Below, piece by piece: positions 7,059 through 14,892 of a stretch of 19,154 nt of DNA. Source of the DNA: Candidatus Eiseniibacteriota bacterium (GTDB lineage: Bacteria; Eisenbacteria; RBG-16-71-46; CAIMUX01; VGJL01); contig WJJW01000070.1 in the NCBI GenBank assembly GCA_014729455.1, forward strand, positions 1 through 19,154. The letters are read 5' to 3'. The notes below the pieces were generated by a model. That model did no database searches, was not told the origin of the DNA, and worked only from the letters and a program-made list of their open reading frames with translations. Numbering within the stretch: the first letter of the stretch is position 1; each line of letters opens with the position of its first letter. A program made the position numbers and the translations under genes.

Positions 7059-8756
7059 ATGTCCGCTCTGGTCGAATGCGTTCCCAATTTCAGCGAAGGT
7101 CGGGATCGGGCCGTTCTCGACGCGATCACGCGCGAGATCGAAGGGGTCGAGGGGGCGCGCCTCCTCGACGTGGATCCCGGGGCGGATACCAACCGAACCG
7201 TCGTCACCTTCGTCGGCCCTCCCGATGCGGTCGTCGAGGCCGCGTTCCGCGCGATCCGGACCGCCTCGCAGCGGATCGACATGTCCAAGCATCGCGGGGC
7301 CCATCCGCGCATGGGGGCGACCGACGTCTGCCCCTTCGTCCCCGTCAGCGGGATCACGATGGAGCAGTGCGCCGAGCTCGCCCGCCAACTCGGCGAACGG
7401 GTCGGCCGGGAGCTCTCGATCCCGGTCTACCTCTACGAGAACGCCGCCTCCCGCCCCGAGCGGAGGTCGCTGGCCGACGTCCGGGTGGGCGAGTACGAGG
7501 CGCTCTCCGAAAAGCTGAAGCAGCCGGAGTGGAAACCCGATTTCGGCCCCGCGGAATTCAACGCGAAGGCCGGCGCCACCGCGATCGGGGCCCGTGAGTT
7601 CCTGATCGCCTACAACGTCAACATCAACTCCCCGAACCGGAAGCTCGCCACGCAGATCGCCTTGAGCGTCCGGGAGAAGGGGAGGATCAAGCGGACCCCG
7701 GACGGAACCGCCATCCGGGACGAGGATGGCAAGCTGGTCTACAACCCGGGGCTGCTGCGCGAGTGCCGCGCCGTCGGGTGGGAGATCCCGGAGTACCGCC
7801 GCGCCCAGGTCTCGATCAACCTCACCAATTACCACGTCACGCCGATCCATCTCGCCTTCGACACATGCGCGGCGGAAGGAGAGCGGCACGGCATCCGGGT
7901 CACCGGCAGCGAGCTCGTCGGCCTGGTTCCGCTCGAGGCGATGCTGATGGCCGGCCGCCACTACCTGCGCAAGCAGGGCCAATCGACGGGGATCCCGGAG
8001 GAGCGGATCGTCGAGATCGCGATCCAGTCGCTCGGCCTCAACGAGGTCGCGCCGTTCGATCCGGAGAAGAAGATCATCGAGTATCGGATCCGCGAGACCG
8101 GCAACCGTCTGGTGGACATGACGATCCGAGGATTCGCCGACGAGCTGTCGACCGACTCCCCCGCTCCGGGCGGCGGCTCGGTCGCCGCGGTCTGCGGATC
8201 CCTCGGCGCGGCGCTCGCCGCGATGGTCGCCAACCTGACGATCGGCAAGAAGGGCTTCGAGGAGGCGTACGAGGAGATGGATCGGGTCGCCTCCGAAGGA
8301 CAGCGGTTGAAGGACGCGTTCCTCGCCGACGTCGACCGCGATACCGACGCGTTCAACGCCGTCATGGCCGCGATGCGGCTTCCGAAGAAGAGCGACGAGG
8401 ACAAGGCGGCCCGCGCGAAGGCGATGGAGGAGGCGAACCGCGGAGCGATCGAGGTCCCGCTCGGCGTGCTCGCGCGCTGCGAGGCGGTTCTGGATCTGGC
8501 CGACGTGGTCGCCGAACGGGGCAACCCGAACTCGGCGAGCGACGCGGCGGTCGCCGCTCTCTGCGCCGGCGCCTGCGCCGAGGGGGCCTACGACAATGTG
8601 ATGATCAACCTGCCGGGAATCACCGACCGGGCCTGGGCCACCGAGACCGCGACGAACGCCAAGCAGCTCCTCGAAGCCGCCTCCCGGAGGGCGACCGGGA
8701 TCGCCGGCAAGGTCCGCACCCGGCTCGAAGAGGAGGCAATTCCGGGCTCGGGCTGA
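7059..8756 (+). CDS. Bifunctional glutamate formimidoyltransferase / formimidoyl-THF cyclodeaminase
   Basis: This 565-residue fusion starts at ATG 7059, five bases after AGGAGGG (7047-7053); the GTG at 7053 overlaps that site and is unlikely. Residues 1 to about 330 are the formimidoyltransferase: ALVECVPNFSEG at the N-terminus and HRGAHPRMGATDVCPFVP, in which H82 takes the position of the catalytic His82 of pig FTCD. A linker follows. From about residue 352 comes the cyclodeaminase domain, with FADELSTDSPAPGGGSVAA and NPNSASDAAVAAL. The enzyme moves the formimino group from N-formimino-L-glutamate to tetrahydrofolate, then cyclises it to 5,10-methenyl-THF and ammonia. This is the last stage of one histidine-degradation route. 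Many bacteria carry the two activities on separate genes. No hutU, hutI or hutH lies in the window. The gene stands alone, 250 bp before topA. Confidence 0.95.
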   Translation: MSALVECVPNFSEGRDRAVLDAITREIEGVEGARLLDVDPGADTNRTVVTFVGPPDAVVEAAFRAIRTASQRIDMSKHRGAHPRMGATDVCPFVPVSGITMEQCAELARQLGERVGRELSIPVYLYENAASRPERRSLADVRVGEYEALSEKLKQPEWKPDFGPAEFNAKAGATAIGAREFLIAYNVNINSPNRKLATQIALSVREKGRIKRTPDGTAIRDEDGKLVYNPGLLRECRAVGWEIPEYRRAQVSINLTNYHVTPIHLAFDTCAAEGERHGIRVTGSELVGLVPLEAMLMAGRHYLRKQGQSTGIPEERIVEIAIQSLGLNEVAPFDPEKKIIEYRIRETGNRLVDMTIRGFADELSTDSPAPGGGSVAAVCGSLGAALAAMVANLTIGKKGFEEAYEEMDRVASEGQRLKDAFLADVDRDTDAFNAVMAAMRLPKKSDEDKAARAKAMEEANRGAIEVPLGVLARCEAVLDLADVVAERGNPNSASDAAVAALCAGACAEGAYDNVMINLPGITDRAWATETATNAKQLLEAASRRATGIAGKVRTRLEEEAIPGSG

Positions 8757-8906
8757 TCTTCCCGACCCAACCGATTCGATCCCAATGGATTGGGAAAAAT
8801 CCCCAACCCGACCCCGATCCGCGGTCAAGCCCCACGTGGCGCGCGTCGAAAGATAAGCGGTGGATCCGGCCCGGTCGATGGGGTATACCGCCGAGTCGAT
8901 CCCCAC

Positions 8907-8936
8907 TGGAAACCGTCCCGGTCTGTTCCCTATATT
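8907..8936 (+). promoter_or_regulatory. Candidate topA promoter in the 8757-9006 intergenic region
   Basis: A -10-like TATATT (8931-8936, five of six consensus bases) stands 18 bp after TGGAAA (8907-8912, four of six). This would start transcription about 65 nt before the topA start. The surrounding 250 bp holds no convincing ORF. It contains one small hairpin, TCCCAAT/ATTGGGA (8780-8786, 8789-8795), just after the cyclodeaminase stop. The hairpin is followed by A residues rather than T, so it is not called a terminator. Confidence 0.35.
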
Positions 8937-9006
8937 GCCCTGATGCTCGGAGAGGGGAGTCGGGGACCGAACGGGATTCCGGTCGACGGCACCAAGGCCA
9001 GGAAGG

Positions 9007-11781
9007 ATGGATGCGCGGTTGAAGCTGATCATCGTCGAGTCTCCCGCCAAGGCGAAGACGATCGAGAAATTCCTCGGCCGGGACTACAAGGTCGCGGCCA
9101 GTTACGGGCACATCCGGGACCTGCCGAGCACCGCCAGCGAGATCCCTGAGAAGGTCCGTTCCGAACCGTGGGCCCGTCTCGGCGTCAATACCGAGGAAGG
9201 GTTCGAGCCGACCTACGTCGTCCCGCGCGACAGCAAGAAGGCGATCGCCGAGCTGAGAAAACTCGTCAAAGACGCCGAGAAGCTTCTGCTCGCCACGGAC
9301 GAGGATCGGGAGGGCGAGTCGATCAGCTGGCATCTCCTCGAGGTGCTCAAGCCGACGATCCCGGTCGGCCGGATCACGTTCCACGAGATCACCCGTTCGG
9401 CGATCCTCGAGGCGCTGGAGAACCCGCGCGAGATCGACATGAAGCTCGTCCGCGCGCAGGAGAGCCGCCGGATCCTGGACCGGCTCTACGGCTACACCCT
9501 CTCTCCGGTCCTCTGGAAGAAGGTCCGCACGAAGCTGAGCGCGGGCCGCGTTCAGAGCGTCGCCGTCCGGCTGATCGTGGAACGGGAGGAGGAGCGGCTC
9601 GCCTTCCGGACCGCCGTTTACTGGGACGTGGAGGCGAAGCTGGGCGCGAAGGAGCTCGAGTTCCCGGCGAGCCTGATCGAGATCGATGGCCGCAAGCTCG
9701 CCAGCGGCAAGGACTTCGATTCCACGACGGGCGAGCGCAAGAGCCGGTCCGACGCGCTCCTTCTCGACGAGGAGACCGCCCGTCGGATCGCCCGGGACTG
9801 CCCCGAGCAGGTCCCCTGGAAAGTCGTGCGGGTGGAGCAGAAGGAGGTCCGGCAGCGTCCTTCGCCCCCGTTCACGACCTCGACGCTCCAGCAGGCGGCC
9901 GGATCGCGGCTGAACATGTCCCCGCGGCAGACGATGATGGTCGCCCAGCGTCTCTACGAGGGGATCGAGCTCGGCGACGGCGAGCGGGAAGGTCTGATCA
10001 CCTACATGAGGACCGACTCGCTGACCGTCAGCGAAAAGGCGCTGCGGGAGACCGGCGCGTGGATCCGCGAGGAGCTCGGGGACGAGTTCCACGACGAGCC
10101 GCGGCGCTACAAGACCAAGTCCAAAGGAGCCCAGGAGGCGCACGAGGCGATCCGGCCGACCGATGTGCGCCGCACGCCGGAGCGGATGGCCCGGCTGCTG
10201 AAGAAGGACGAGCTGGCGCTGTACCGGTTGATCTGGAACCGGATGGTCGCGTCCCAGATGACCGACGCGCGGCTCGACAAGGTCTCCGTCGACCTCGAGG
10301 CGACGATCGACGGGACGCCCCACCTCTTCCGGGCGAACGGCTCGACCGTCCGCTTCCCGGGGTTCCTGAAGATCTACGGAAACGGAGGCAAGGACTCGAT
10401 CCTTCCACCGTTCGCCGAGGGGCAGACCGTCGGCGGGCCGAGCGATCCGGTCCGCGTGCTCGGCGCGGAGCCGCTGCGCCACGAGACGAACCCCCCGCCC
10501 CGCTACACCGAGGCCAGCCTCGTCAAGAAGCTGGAGGAGGAGGGGATCGGCCGGCCGTCCACCTACGCGCCGACGATTTCGACGATCCAGCAGCGGCAGT
10601 ACGTCGTGAAGAAGGGCAGCGCGCTGATCCCGACGTTCGTCGGGATGGCCGTGGTCCACCTGCTGCGCCGCCACTTCGAGCACTACGTCGACGTCGCCTT
10701 CACCGCGAAGATGGAGGAGTCGCTCGACGAGATCGCCTCGGGGGAGGTCGACATGGTCGAGTTCCTCGAGAATTTCTACCGCGGCAGCGGCAACGGGAGT
10801 CGGGGGCTCGTCGAGAAGATCGAGGCGGAGCTTCCGAACATCGACTTCCCGGCGATCGAGATCGGCGACGCGCCGCAGGAAGGATGGCCGGTCACGGTCC
10901 GGATCGGACGGAACACCGTCTACCTTCAGTGCGGCGAGGGGGACGAGGCGCAGACGGCGCCGATCCCCGTCGACCTGCTGATCGACGAGCTGACCCTGGC
11001 GAAGGCCCTCGAGCTGCTCGAGGCGCGATCGAAGGCGAACGAGCCGATCGGGCAGCATCCCGAAACGGGAGAGAACATCTACGTCCTGATCGGGCCCTAC
11101 GGCCCGTACGTGCAGCTCGGCGAGACCGACGGAGAGAAGAAGCCGAAGCGGGTCAGCCTGAAGCGGGGAACCACACGCGAGGACGTCTCGCTCGACTACG
11201 CGCTGAAGCTGCTCTCGCTTCCTCGGGTGATCGGCGAGGATCCCGAGTCGGGGAAACCCGTTCGGGCCAGCATCGGCCCGTTCGGCCCCTACGTCGAGCG
11301 GGACAAGAACTACCGCAGCCTCGGCGACATCGATCAGGTCTTCTCGGTCAGCCTCGAAGAGGCGCTCGCCCTCCTGGCGCAGCCGAGGCGATCGCGGAGG
11401 CGGGTGGTCAAGGCCCTCGGATCCCATCCGGAGACGGGCAAGGAGATCGAGGTCTGCGAGGGTCGCTACGGACCGTACGTGACCGACGGGAAGCTGAACG
11501 CGAGCCTGCCGCGCGATACCGATCCCGCGCAGATCGAGATGGGGACCGCCGTCAGCCTTCTCGAGGAAGCGGCCGAGCGGAAGAAAACCAAGACCACGCG
11601 GAAAAAGACCTCGAAGCGAACCACCAAGCGGACCACCAAGCGGAAGACCAAACGCGCTCCACGCAAGAAGTCCGAGACGACCGCGAAGACGACGAAGCGA
11701 ACGACCCGCAAGAAGTCTCCGGCCCGCAAGAAGACCGCCAGGAAGTCGACCCGGAAGACGGCGAGGCGCCGGACCGCCTGA
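9007..11781 (+). CDS. topA: DNA topoisomerase I (type IA) with H1-like basic tail
   Basis: This 924-residue enzyme relaxes negative supercoils. The Toprim domain opens with LIIVESPAKAKTIEKFLG (E11) and contains D98-E99-D100 of the TDEDREGE metal site. The catalytic tyrosine is Y333 in GLITYMRTDS. After the core come three repeats of the P-E-(S/T)-G ... GPYGPYV type, starting near residues 684, 745 and 807 (Toprim_C_rpt family). There are no four-cysteine zinc fingers like those of E. coli TopA. Residues 859-924 are a tail with 34 Lys/Arg in 66 residues and one acidic residue, rich in TTKR, RKK and ARK units like histone H1 or actinobacterial TopA tails; it probably binds DNA electrostatically. 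ATG 9007 directly follows AGGAAGG. The better-spaced ribosome site may be AAGG at 8994-8997, or translation may begin at TTG 9019. Confidence 0.97.
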   Translation: MDARLKLIIVESPAKAKTIEKFLGRDYKVAASYGHIRDLPSTASEIPEKVRSEPWARLGVNTEEGFEPTYVVPRDSKKAIAELRKLVKDAEKLLLATDEDREGESISWHLLEVLKPTIPVGRITFHEITRSAILEALENPREIDMKLVRAQESRRILDRLYGYTLSPVLWKKVRTKLSAGRVQSVAVRLIVEREEERLAFRTAVYWDVEAKLGAKELEFPASLIEIDGRKLASGKDFDSTTGERKSRSDALLLDEETARRIARDCPEQVPWKVVRVEQKEVRQRPSPPFTTSTLQQAAGSRLNMSPRQTMMVAQRLYEGIELGDGEREGLITYMRTDSLTVSEKALRETGAWIREELGDEFHDEPRRYKTKSKGAQEAHEAIRPTDVRRTPERMARLLKKDELALYRLIWNRMVASQMTDARLDKVSVDLEATIDGTPHLFRANGSTVRFPGFLKIYGNGGKDSILPPFAEGQTVGGPSDPVRVLGAEPLRHETNPPPRYTEASLVKKLEEEGIGRPSTYAPTISTIQQRQYVVKKGSALIPTFVGMAVVHLLRRHFEHYVDVAFTAKMEESLDEIASGEVDMVEFLENFYRGSGNGSRGLVEKIEAELPNIDFPAIEIGDAPQEGWPVTVRIGRNTVYLQCGEGDEAQTAPIPVDLLIDELTLAKALELLEARSKANEPIGQHPETGENIYVLIGPYGPYVQLGETDGEKKPKRVSLKRGTTREDVSLDYALKLLSLPRVIGEDPESGKPVRASIGPFGPYVERDKNYRSLGDIDQVFSVSLEEALALLAQPRRSRRRVVKALGSHPETGKEIEVCEGRYGPYVTDGKLNASLPRDTDPAQIEMGTAVSLLEEAAERKKTKTTRKKTSKRTTKRTTKRKTKRAPRKKSETTAKTTKRTTRKKSPARKKTARKSTRKTARRRTA
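11620..11643 (+). repeat. Tandem 12-bp repeat within the topA tail
   Basis: ACCACCAAGCGG occurs twice head to tail (11620-11631 and 11632-11643), encoding TTKR-TTKR. It sits in a wider low-complexity Lys/Arg/Thr region (11581-11778) and is a likely site of length variation by slippage. Confidence 0.8.
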
Positions 11782-11790
11782 CCGCCCGGC

Positions 11791-11806
11791 GCCCGCCGCG
11801 GGCTTT
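11791..11806 (+). terminator. Weak possible terminator after topA
   Basis: GCCCG (11791-11795) and CGGGC (11799-11803) form a short stem with a 3-base loop followed by TTT. It falls in the 36-bp gap between convergent topA and the PRC-barrel gene. The stem is short and the T tract minimal. Confidence 0.3.
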
Positions 11807-11817
11807 GCCGAGCCGCC

Positions 11818-12510
11818 TCAGAACCGGTCCTTCGCTTCCGGATCGAGGCGGACCTGGGCCGAGGTCCAGTGGATGCTCTGCACCACGTCCACCGGAACGG
11901 TCACCTCTCGATCGCCATCCTGCTTCTCTTTCCGGCAGACGAGCCGGCGGATCTCCCAGGAATCCGTATCGATGACGAAGTCGCGGACCCGGGCGACCTC
12001 CGCGTCCGCAACGGTGGCGGCGTACCCTTCGACCTCCTTCGCGCTGCGCAGGTGCGGGTCGGCCTCCTCGGCCTCGGCGTCCCCCGTCCCCGGCGTCGTG
12101 GACGGAGGCGCCTCGTCCTCCCTCACGCCGGACGCGGTCGCCTCCGGACTGGTTCCGTGCGTCCGGGCGCTCGAGAGGGACCCCCCGCCGAAGTAGAGCG
12201 GCCACCCGTAGTGGACGTGGAGATCGGCCTGCTCCCGCCTCGAGATCGGCTTCTCGGTGTCGATGTCCGGGCTCTCCTTGACCTTCTGCTTCGTCAGGTC
12301 GGCCGGCAGCGCCCCTTCCTCTGGATGCGGCGGCTTCAGCGCGCTTGGGTCGATCAGCACCTTCCGTCCCGGCAGCCACTTGCGGGTGTCGACCACGAGG
12401 TAGCGGAGCTTCCAGCTCCGGTCGTCGAAGAAGAACTCGTCGACCTTGCCGATGTCGCCGTCCACGGCCGCGATCGAGCGTCCTCTGAGCTGGTCGAATC
12501 GAATCTGCAT
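11818..12510 (-). CDS. PRC-barrel domain protein (two barrels)
   Basis: This 230-residue soluble protein starts at ATG 12508-12510 behind GGGAGGGAG. The N-terminal PRC-barrel covers about residues 6-60: LRGRSIAAVDGDIGKVDEFF, then RYLVVDTRKWLPGRKVLI. The second covers about 155-225: SAKEVEGYAATVADAEVARV, then FVIDTDSWEIRRLVC and VTVPVDVVQSIHW. Between them is an acidic, Ser/Thr/Pro-rich linker that looks disordered. PRC-barrels occur in photosynthetic reaction centre H subunits, RimM and many stand-alone stress or envelope-associated proteins. No photosynthesis genes are here, and this belongs to the stand-alone group of unknown function. It is convergent with topA and divergent from the response regulator. 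Confidence 0.85.
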   Translation of the reverse strand: MQIRFDQLRGRSIAAVDGDIGKVDEFFFDDRSWKLRYLVVDTRKWLPGRKVLIDPSALKPPHPEEGALPADLTKQKVKESPDIDTEKPISRREQADLHVHYGWPLYFGGGSLSSARTHGTSPEATASGVREDEAPPSTTPGTGDAEAEEADPHLRSAKEVEGYAATVADAEVARVRDFVIDTDSWEIRRLVCRKEKQDGDREVTVPVDVVQSIHWTSAQVRLDPEAKDRF

Positions 12511-12623
12511 GACTCCCTCCCTTGTCTTCCTCCACCGTAGAGGGCGCCTTCACATCGGTCCCATCAGGTGCACTCCTGCTCCTCCCTGCAGTATGCTGGC
12601 AGCAACCCATGGGGGATCGCCCG

Positions 12624-13280
12624 ATGACGAAGAAGAAAGCCCGGATTCTGGTCGTCGACGACCATCCGATCATCCGGGACGGCCTGGCCGCCTTGATCGG
12701 GCTCGAGCCCGATCTCGAGATCTGCGGCCGCGTGGCGGACGCCGCGACGGCGCTGAAGCGGATCGCCGAGGATCCACCGGATCTCGCCATCGTCGACATC
12801 ACGCTGGGCGGTGGAAACGGGATCGAGCTGATCAAGCAGATCAAGGCCTCGCACGAGGAGGTCTCCACGCTCGTCTTCTCGATGCACGACGAGAAGCTCT
12901 ACGCCGAGCGCGCCCTCCGTGCGGGCGCGAAGGGGTACGTCAACAAGTCCTCTCCGTCCGAGGAGGTGGTGGTCGCGATCCGGCGCGTCCTCGACGAGAA
13001 GATCCACCTCAGCGACGAGATGTCCGAGCTGCTGCTGAACCGGGTCGTCCAGGGATCGGCCGAAGAAGCGGACCTCGGCGGGATCGACTCGCTCTCCGAC
13101 CGGGAGATGGAGGTCTTCGAGTTGATCGGCCGCGGCCTCACGACCCGCACGATCGCCGACCGCCTGAACCTCAGCGTCAAGACGATCGAGACGCACCGGG
13201 AGAAGATCAAGGTCAAGCTCGGCCTGTCGAACAACAACGAGCTGATCCGCCGGGCCGTCCGCTGGGTCGAGACCCTCTGA
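12624..13280 (+). CDS. NarL/FixJ-type response regulator (LuxR HTH), orphan
   Basis: The protein has 218 residues. ATG 12624 is preferred because GGGGGAT lies eight bases upstream; ATG 12609 would add five residues but has no ribosome site. The receiver domain has the acidic pair D12-D13 (VVDDHP), phosphoacceptor D58 (IVDITL), S86 at the Ser/Thr switch position and K108 (YVNKSS). The HTH domain follows at about 152-212: LSDREMEVFELIGRGLTTRT, then NLSVKTIETHREKIKVKL and NNNELIRRAVRW. Phosphorylation by a sensor kinase is expected to promote dimerisation and DNA binding. No histidine kinase gene is in the window, so the input signal is unknown. It points away from the PRC-barrel gene and towards the CBS gene. 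Confidence 0.93.
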   Translation: MTKKKARILVVDDHPIIRDGLAALIGLEPDLEICGRVADAATALKRIAEDPPDLAIVDITLGGGNGIELIKQIKASHEEVSTLVFSMHDEKLYAERALRAGAKGYVNKSSPSEEVVVAIRRVLDEKIHLSDEMSELLLNRVVQGSAEEADLGGIDSLSDREMEVFELIGRGLTTRTIADRLNLSVKTIETHREKIKVKLGLSNNNELIRRAVRWVETL

Positions 13281-13343
13281 TCTGGGGACAACCCCGACCC
13301 GCCTACCGGGCGAAGATCGACCTGCACGCACGCCTCGCCCCTA

Positions 13344-13372
13344 TTGGAGCCCCTCCACGCCGCCGATAGGAT
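13344..13372 (+). promoter_or_regulatory. Candidate promoter of the CBS-domain gene
   Basis: TTGGAG (13344-13349) and TAGGAT (13367-13372) are separated by 17 bp, about 70 bp before the start codon. The -10 keeps the TAGnnT form seen at the other candidate promoters here; the -35 matches only TTG. Confidence 0.3.
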
Positions 13373-13440
13373 CCCGGCAGAAATCGCAAATCGACCGACT
13401 TCCAAGCCCGTGCGCAGAAGGGCCGAAGGGAGGCGTGGCA

Positions 13441-13884
13441 ATGAAGGTACGCGAAATCATGTCCGAGCAGGTCGCGTTCGTTCGACCCGATTCGACGATC
13501 CGGGAGACCGCGAGCGTCCTTCGGGATCGCGATCTCGGAGGCGTTCCGGTCGTCGAGGAGAAGAAGATCGTCGGGTTCGTGACCGATCGCGACCTCGTGA
13601 TCCGCAGCCTCGCGAACGGGGACGACCCGGAAAAGAGCCGCACCAGCGACGTCATGACGACTCCGATCGCCTCGGTCCACGAGGATCAGGAGGTCGCGGA
13701 CGCCGCGAAGATGATGCGCGAGGCGAGGGTGCGCCGGTTGCTCGTGACCGACTCGGACGACAAGGCCGTCGGCGTCCTGGCGCTCGCCGACCTGGCGCAC
13801 GGCGGGCTTCCGAAGGAGACGGTGGCCGAGGTGGTCAGCACGATATCCGAGGAAACGCCACCGGAGCGTCCGAGCGAGGTGTGA
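13441..13884 (+). CDS. Protein of two CBS domains
   Basis: This 147-residue protein starts at ATG 13441, seven bases after GGGAGG; the GTG at 13435 is too close to that site. The two CBS motifs fill the sequence. The first (about 6-60) includes VREIMSEQVAFVRPDSTIRE, then GGVPVVEEKKIVGFVTDRDL. The second (about 70-125) includes TSDVMTTPIASVHEDQEVAD, then VRRLLVTDSDDKAVGVLAL. CBS pairs bind adenosine nucleotides and sense energy or stress state, usually as regulators of a partner. This protein has no catalytic or DNA-binding part, and its partner cannot be read from the sequence. A strong hairpin terminator separates it from the convergent YihY-family gene. Confidence 0.92.
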   Translation: MKVREIMSEQVAFVRPDSTIRETASVLRDRDLGGVPVVEEKKIVGFVTDRDLVIRSLANGDDPEKSRTSDVMTTPIASVHEDQEVADAAKMMREARVRRLLVTDSDDKAVGVLALADLAHGGLPKETVAEVVSTISEETPPERPSEV

Positions 13885-13930
13885 GACGAATGCGACCCGC
13901 GAGGGTTGAACGTTCCTCCATCTTTCGAGA

Positions 13931-13954
13931 AGCCGCCGGCGACCGCCGGCGGCT
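13931..13954. terminator. Bidirectional hairpin terminator between convergent genes
   Basis: An 11-bp perfect stem (AGCCGCCGGCG at 13931-13941 with CGCCGGCGGCT at 13944-13954) closes on a 2-base centre. It lies 46 bp after the CBS gene stop and 5 bp after the end of the leftward YihY-family gene. On the plus strand it is followed by CTCTCTCTCAG rather than a pure T run, so termination strength is uncertain. Confidence 0.65.
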
Positions 13955-13959
13955 CTCTC

Positions 13960-14871
13960 TCAGTCTCCTTGATTCTCGCCGTTTCCGTTCCCCGTCGGCT
14001 GCCGAACCGACCACCGGTTCGGTGAGCCGGGACGCCCCGATCGACGCGCCTTGACCTCGGTGATCTCGACGCCGAGGAAGAAGATCAACGCCGCGAAGTA
14101 GACCCAGACCATGAGGACCACGAACGACCCCGCCGCTCCGTAGCTCGACCCGATGCTCGCGCGGCCCAGGTACAGGCCGATCAGATGCTTGCCCAGCGTG
14201 AACAGGACCGAGGTGACCGCCGCGCCGAACAGGACGTCCCGCCAGGCGATCCGGACGTCGGGGAGGACCTTGTACATCATCGCGATCAGGAGCGTGATGA
14301 TGAACAGGGAGGCCCCCACGTCCACCCACCTCCAGAAAGCGAGGTTCTCGAGGTTCTGGCCGTGGAGCAGATCTCCGAGGGCGGTCAAACCCGTGCTGAT
14401 GATCAGGGAGACGAGCAGCAGGAAACCGACCCCCAGCACCGTGGTCAGGGAGATCAGGCGTGCGCGGAGCAACGCCCAGATCCGGTTCCTCTGCGGAGCG
14501 GTCCGCACGCCCCAGATCTGATTCATCGCCGTCTGGAGCTGGACGAAGACCGTCGTGGTGCCGATGAACAGGGTCACGAGCCCGATCGTGAGGGAGAGGA
14601 GCCCCTTGCCGGGTCCGCTGGCGCTCTTGATGACGGTCTGGATGACGGTCGCGCCCTCGACCCCCACGAGCCCCCGGATCTCTTCGACGATTCGCCCCTG
14701 AACCGCCCGCTCTCCGAACAGGAGCCCGGCGATCGCGATCGTGACGAGCAGCAGCGGGGCCAGCGAAAGCAGCGTGAAGTACGACACCGCCGCGGCCTTC
14801 TGGAACGGATTGTCCCCCAGAAAGGCCGTGATGGCCTCCCCCGCCCCCCCTGCGATCCCGCGTAGGCTCAC
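13960..14871 (-). CDS. YihY/BrkB-family inner membrane protein
   Basis: The protein has 303 residues from GTG 14869-14871, chosen because AGGAGG ends five bases before it; GTG 14875-14877 overlaps that site. It has about six hydrophobic segments. Family landmarks are present: KAAAVSYFTLLSLAPLLL near residue 25, NQIWGVRTAPQRNRIWALLR in the middle, YKVLPDVRIAWRDVLFGAA, and SSYGAAGSFVVLMVWVYF near the end, followed by a basic, Gly/Asn-rich cytoplasmic tail. The family was once called ribonuclease BN in error; its real function is unknown, possibly transport. Its ribosome site lies in the 21-bp gap after the upstream secreted-protein gene, so the two are probably one transcript. Confidence 0.93.
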   Translation of the reverse strand: MSLRGIAGGAGEAITAFLGDNPFQKAAAVSYFTLLSLAPLLLVTIAIAGLLFGERAVQGRIVEEIRGLVGVEGATVIQTVIKSASGPGKGLLSLTIGLVTLFIGTTTVFVQLQTAMNQIWGVRTAPQRNRIWALLRARLISLTTVLGVGFLLLVSLIISTGLTALGDLLHGQNLENLAFWRWVDVGASLFIITLLIAMMYKVLPDVRIAWRDVLFGAAVTSVLFTLGKHLIGLYLGRASIGSSYGAAGSFVVLMVWVYFAALIFFLGVEITEVKARRSGRPGSPNRWSVRQPTGNGNGENQGD

Positions 14872-14892
14872 GTGCACCTCCTCAATTCCCTC

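Noticed and set aside
8780..8795. Hairpin TCCCAAT/ATTGGGA after the cyclodeaminase gene as a terminator
   Set aside because: The stem is short, the loop is only two bases, and on the plus strand it is followed by A rather than T.
6783..11427. Two long minus-strand frames (6783-9050 and 8620-11427) opposite the cyclodeaminase fusion and topA
   Set aside because: They mirror the codon bias of well-identified plus-strand genes, have no domains, and lack ribosome sites.
12592..12597. TATGCT as a -10 element for the response regulator
   Set aside because: No acceptable -35 lies at 16-18 bp, so it is not supported as a promoter.
13284..13295. GGGG-ACAA-CCCC hairpin after the response regulator stop
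   Set aside because: It is only four base pairs with no T tract, and is likely by chance in this composition.
12624..14871. Response regulator, CBS protein and YihY protein as one signalling system
   Set aside because: The genes are not one operon: the CBS and YihY-family genes converge on a terminator, and the regulator and CBS gene are separated by 160 bp with a candidate promoter. Nothing in the sequences links them functionally.
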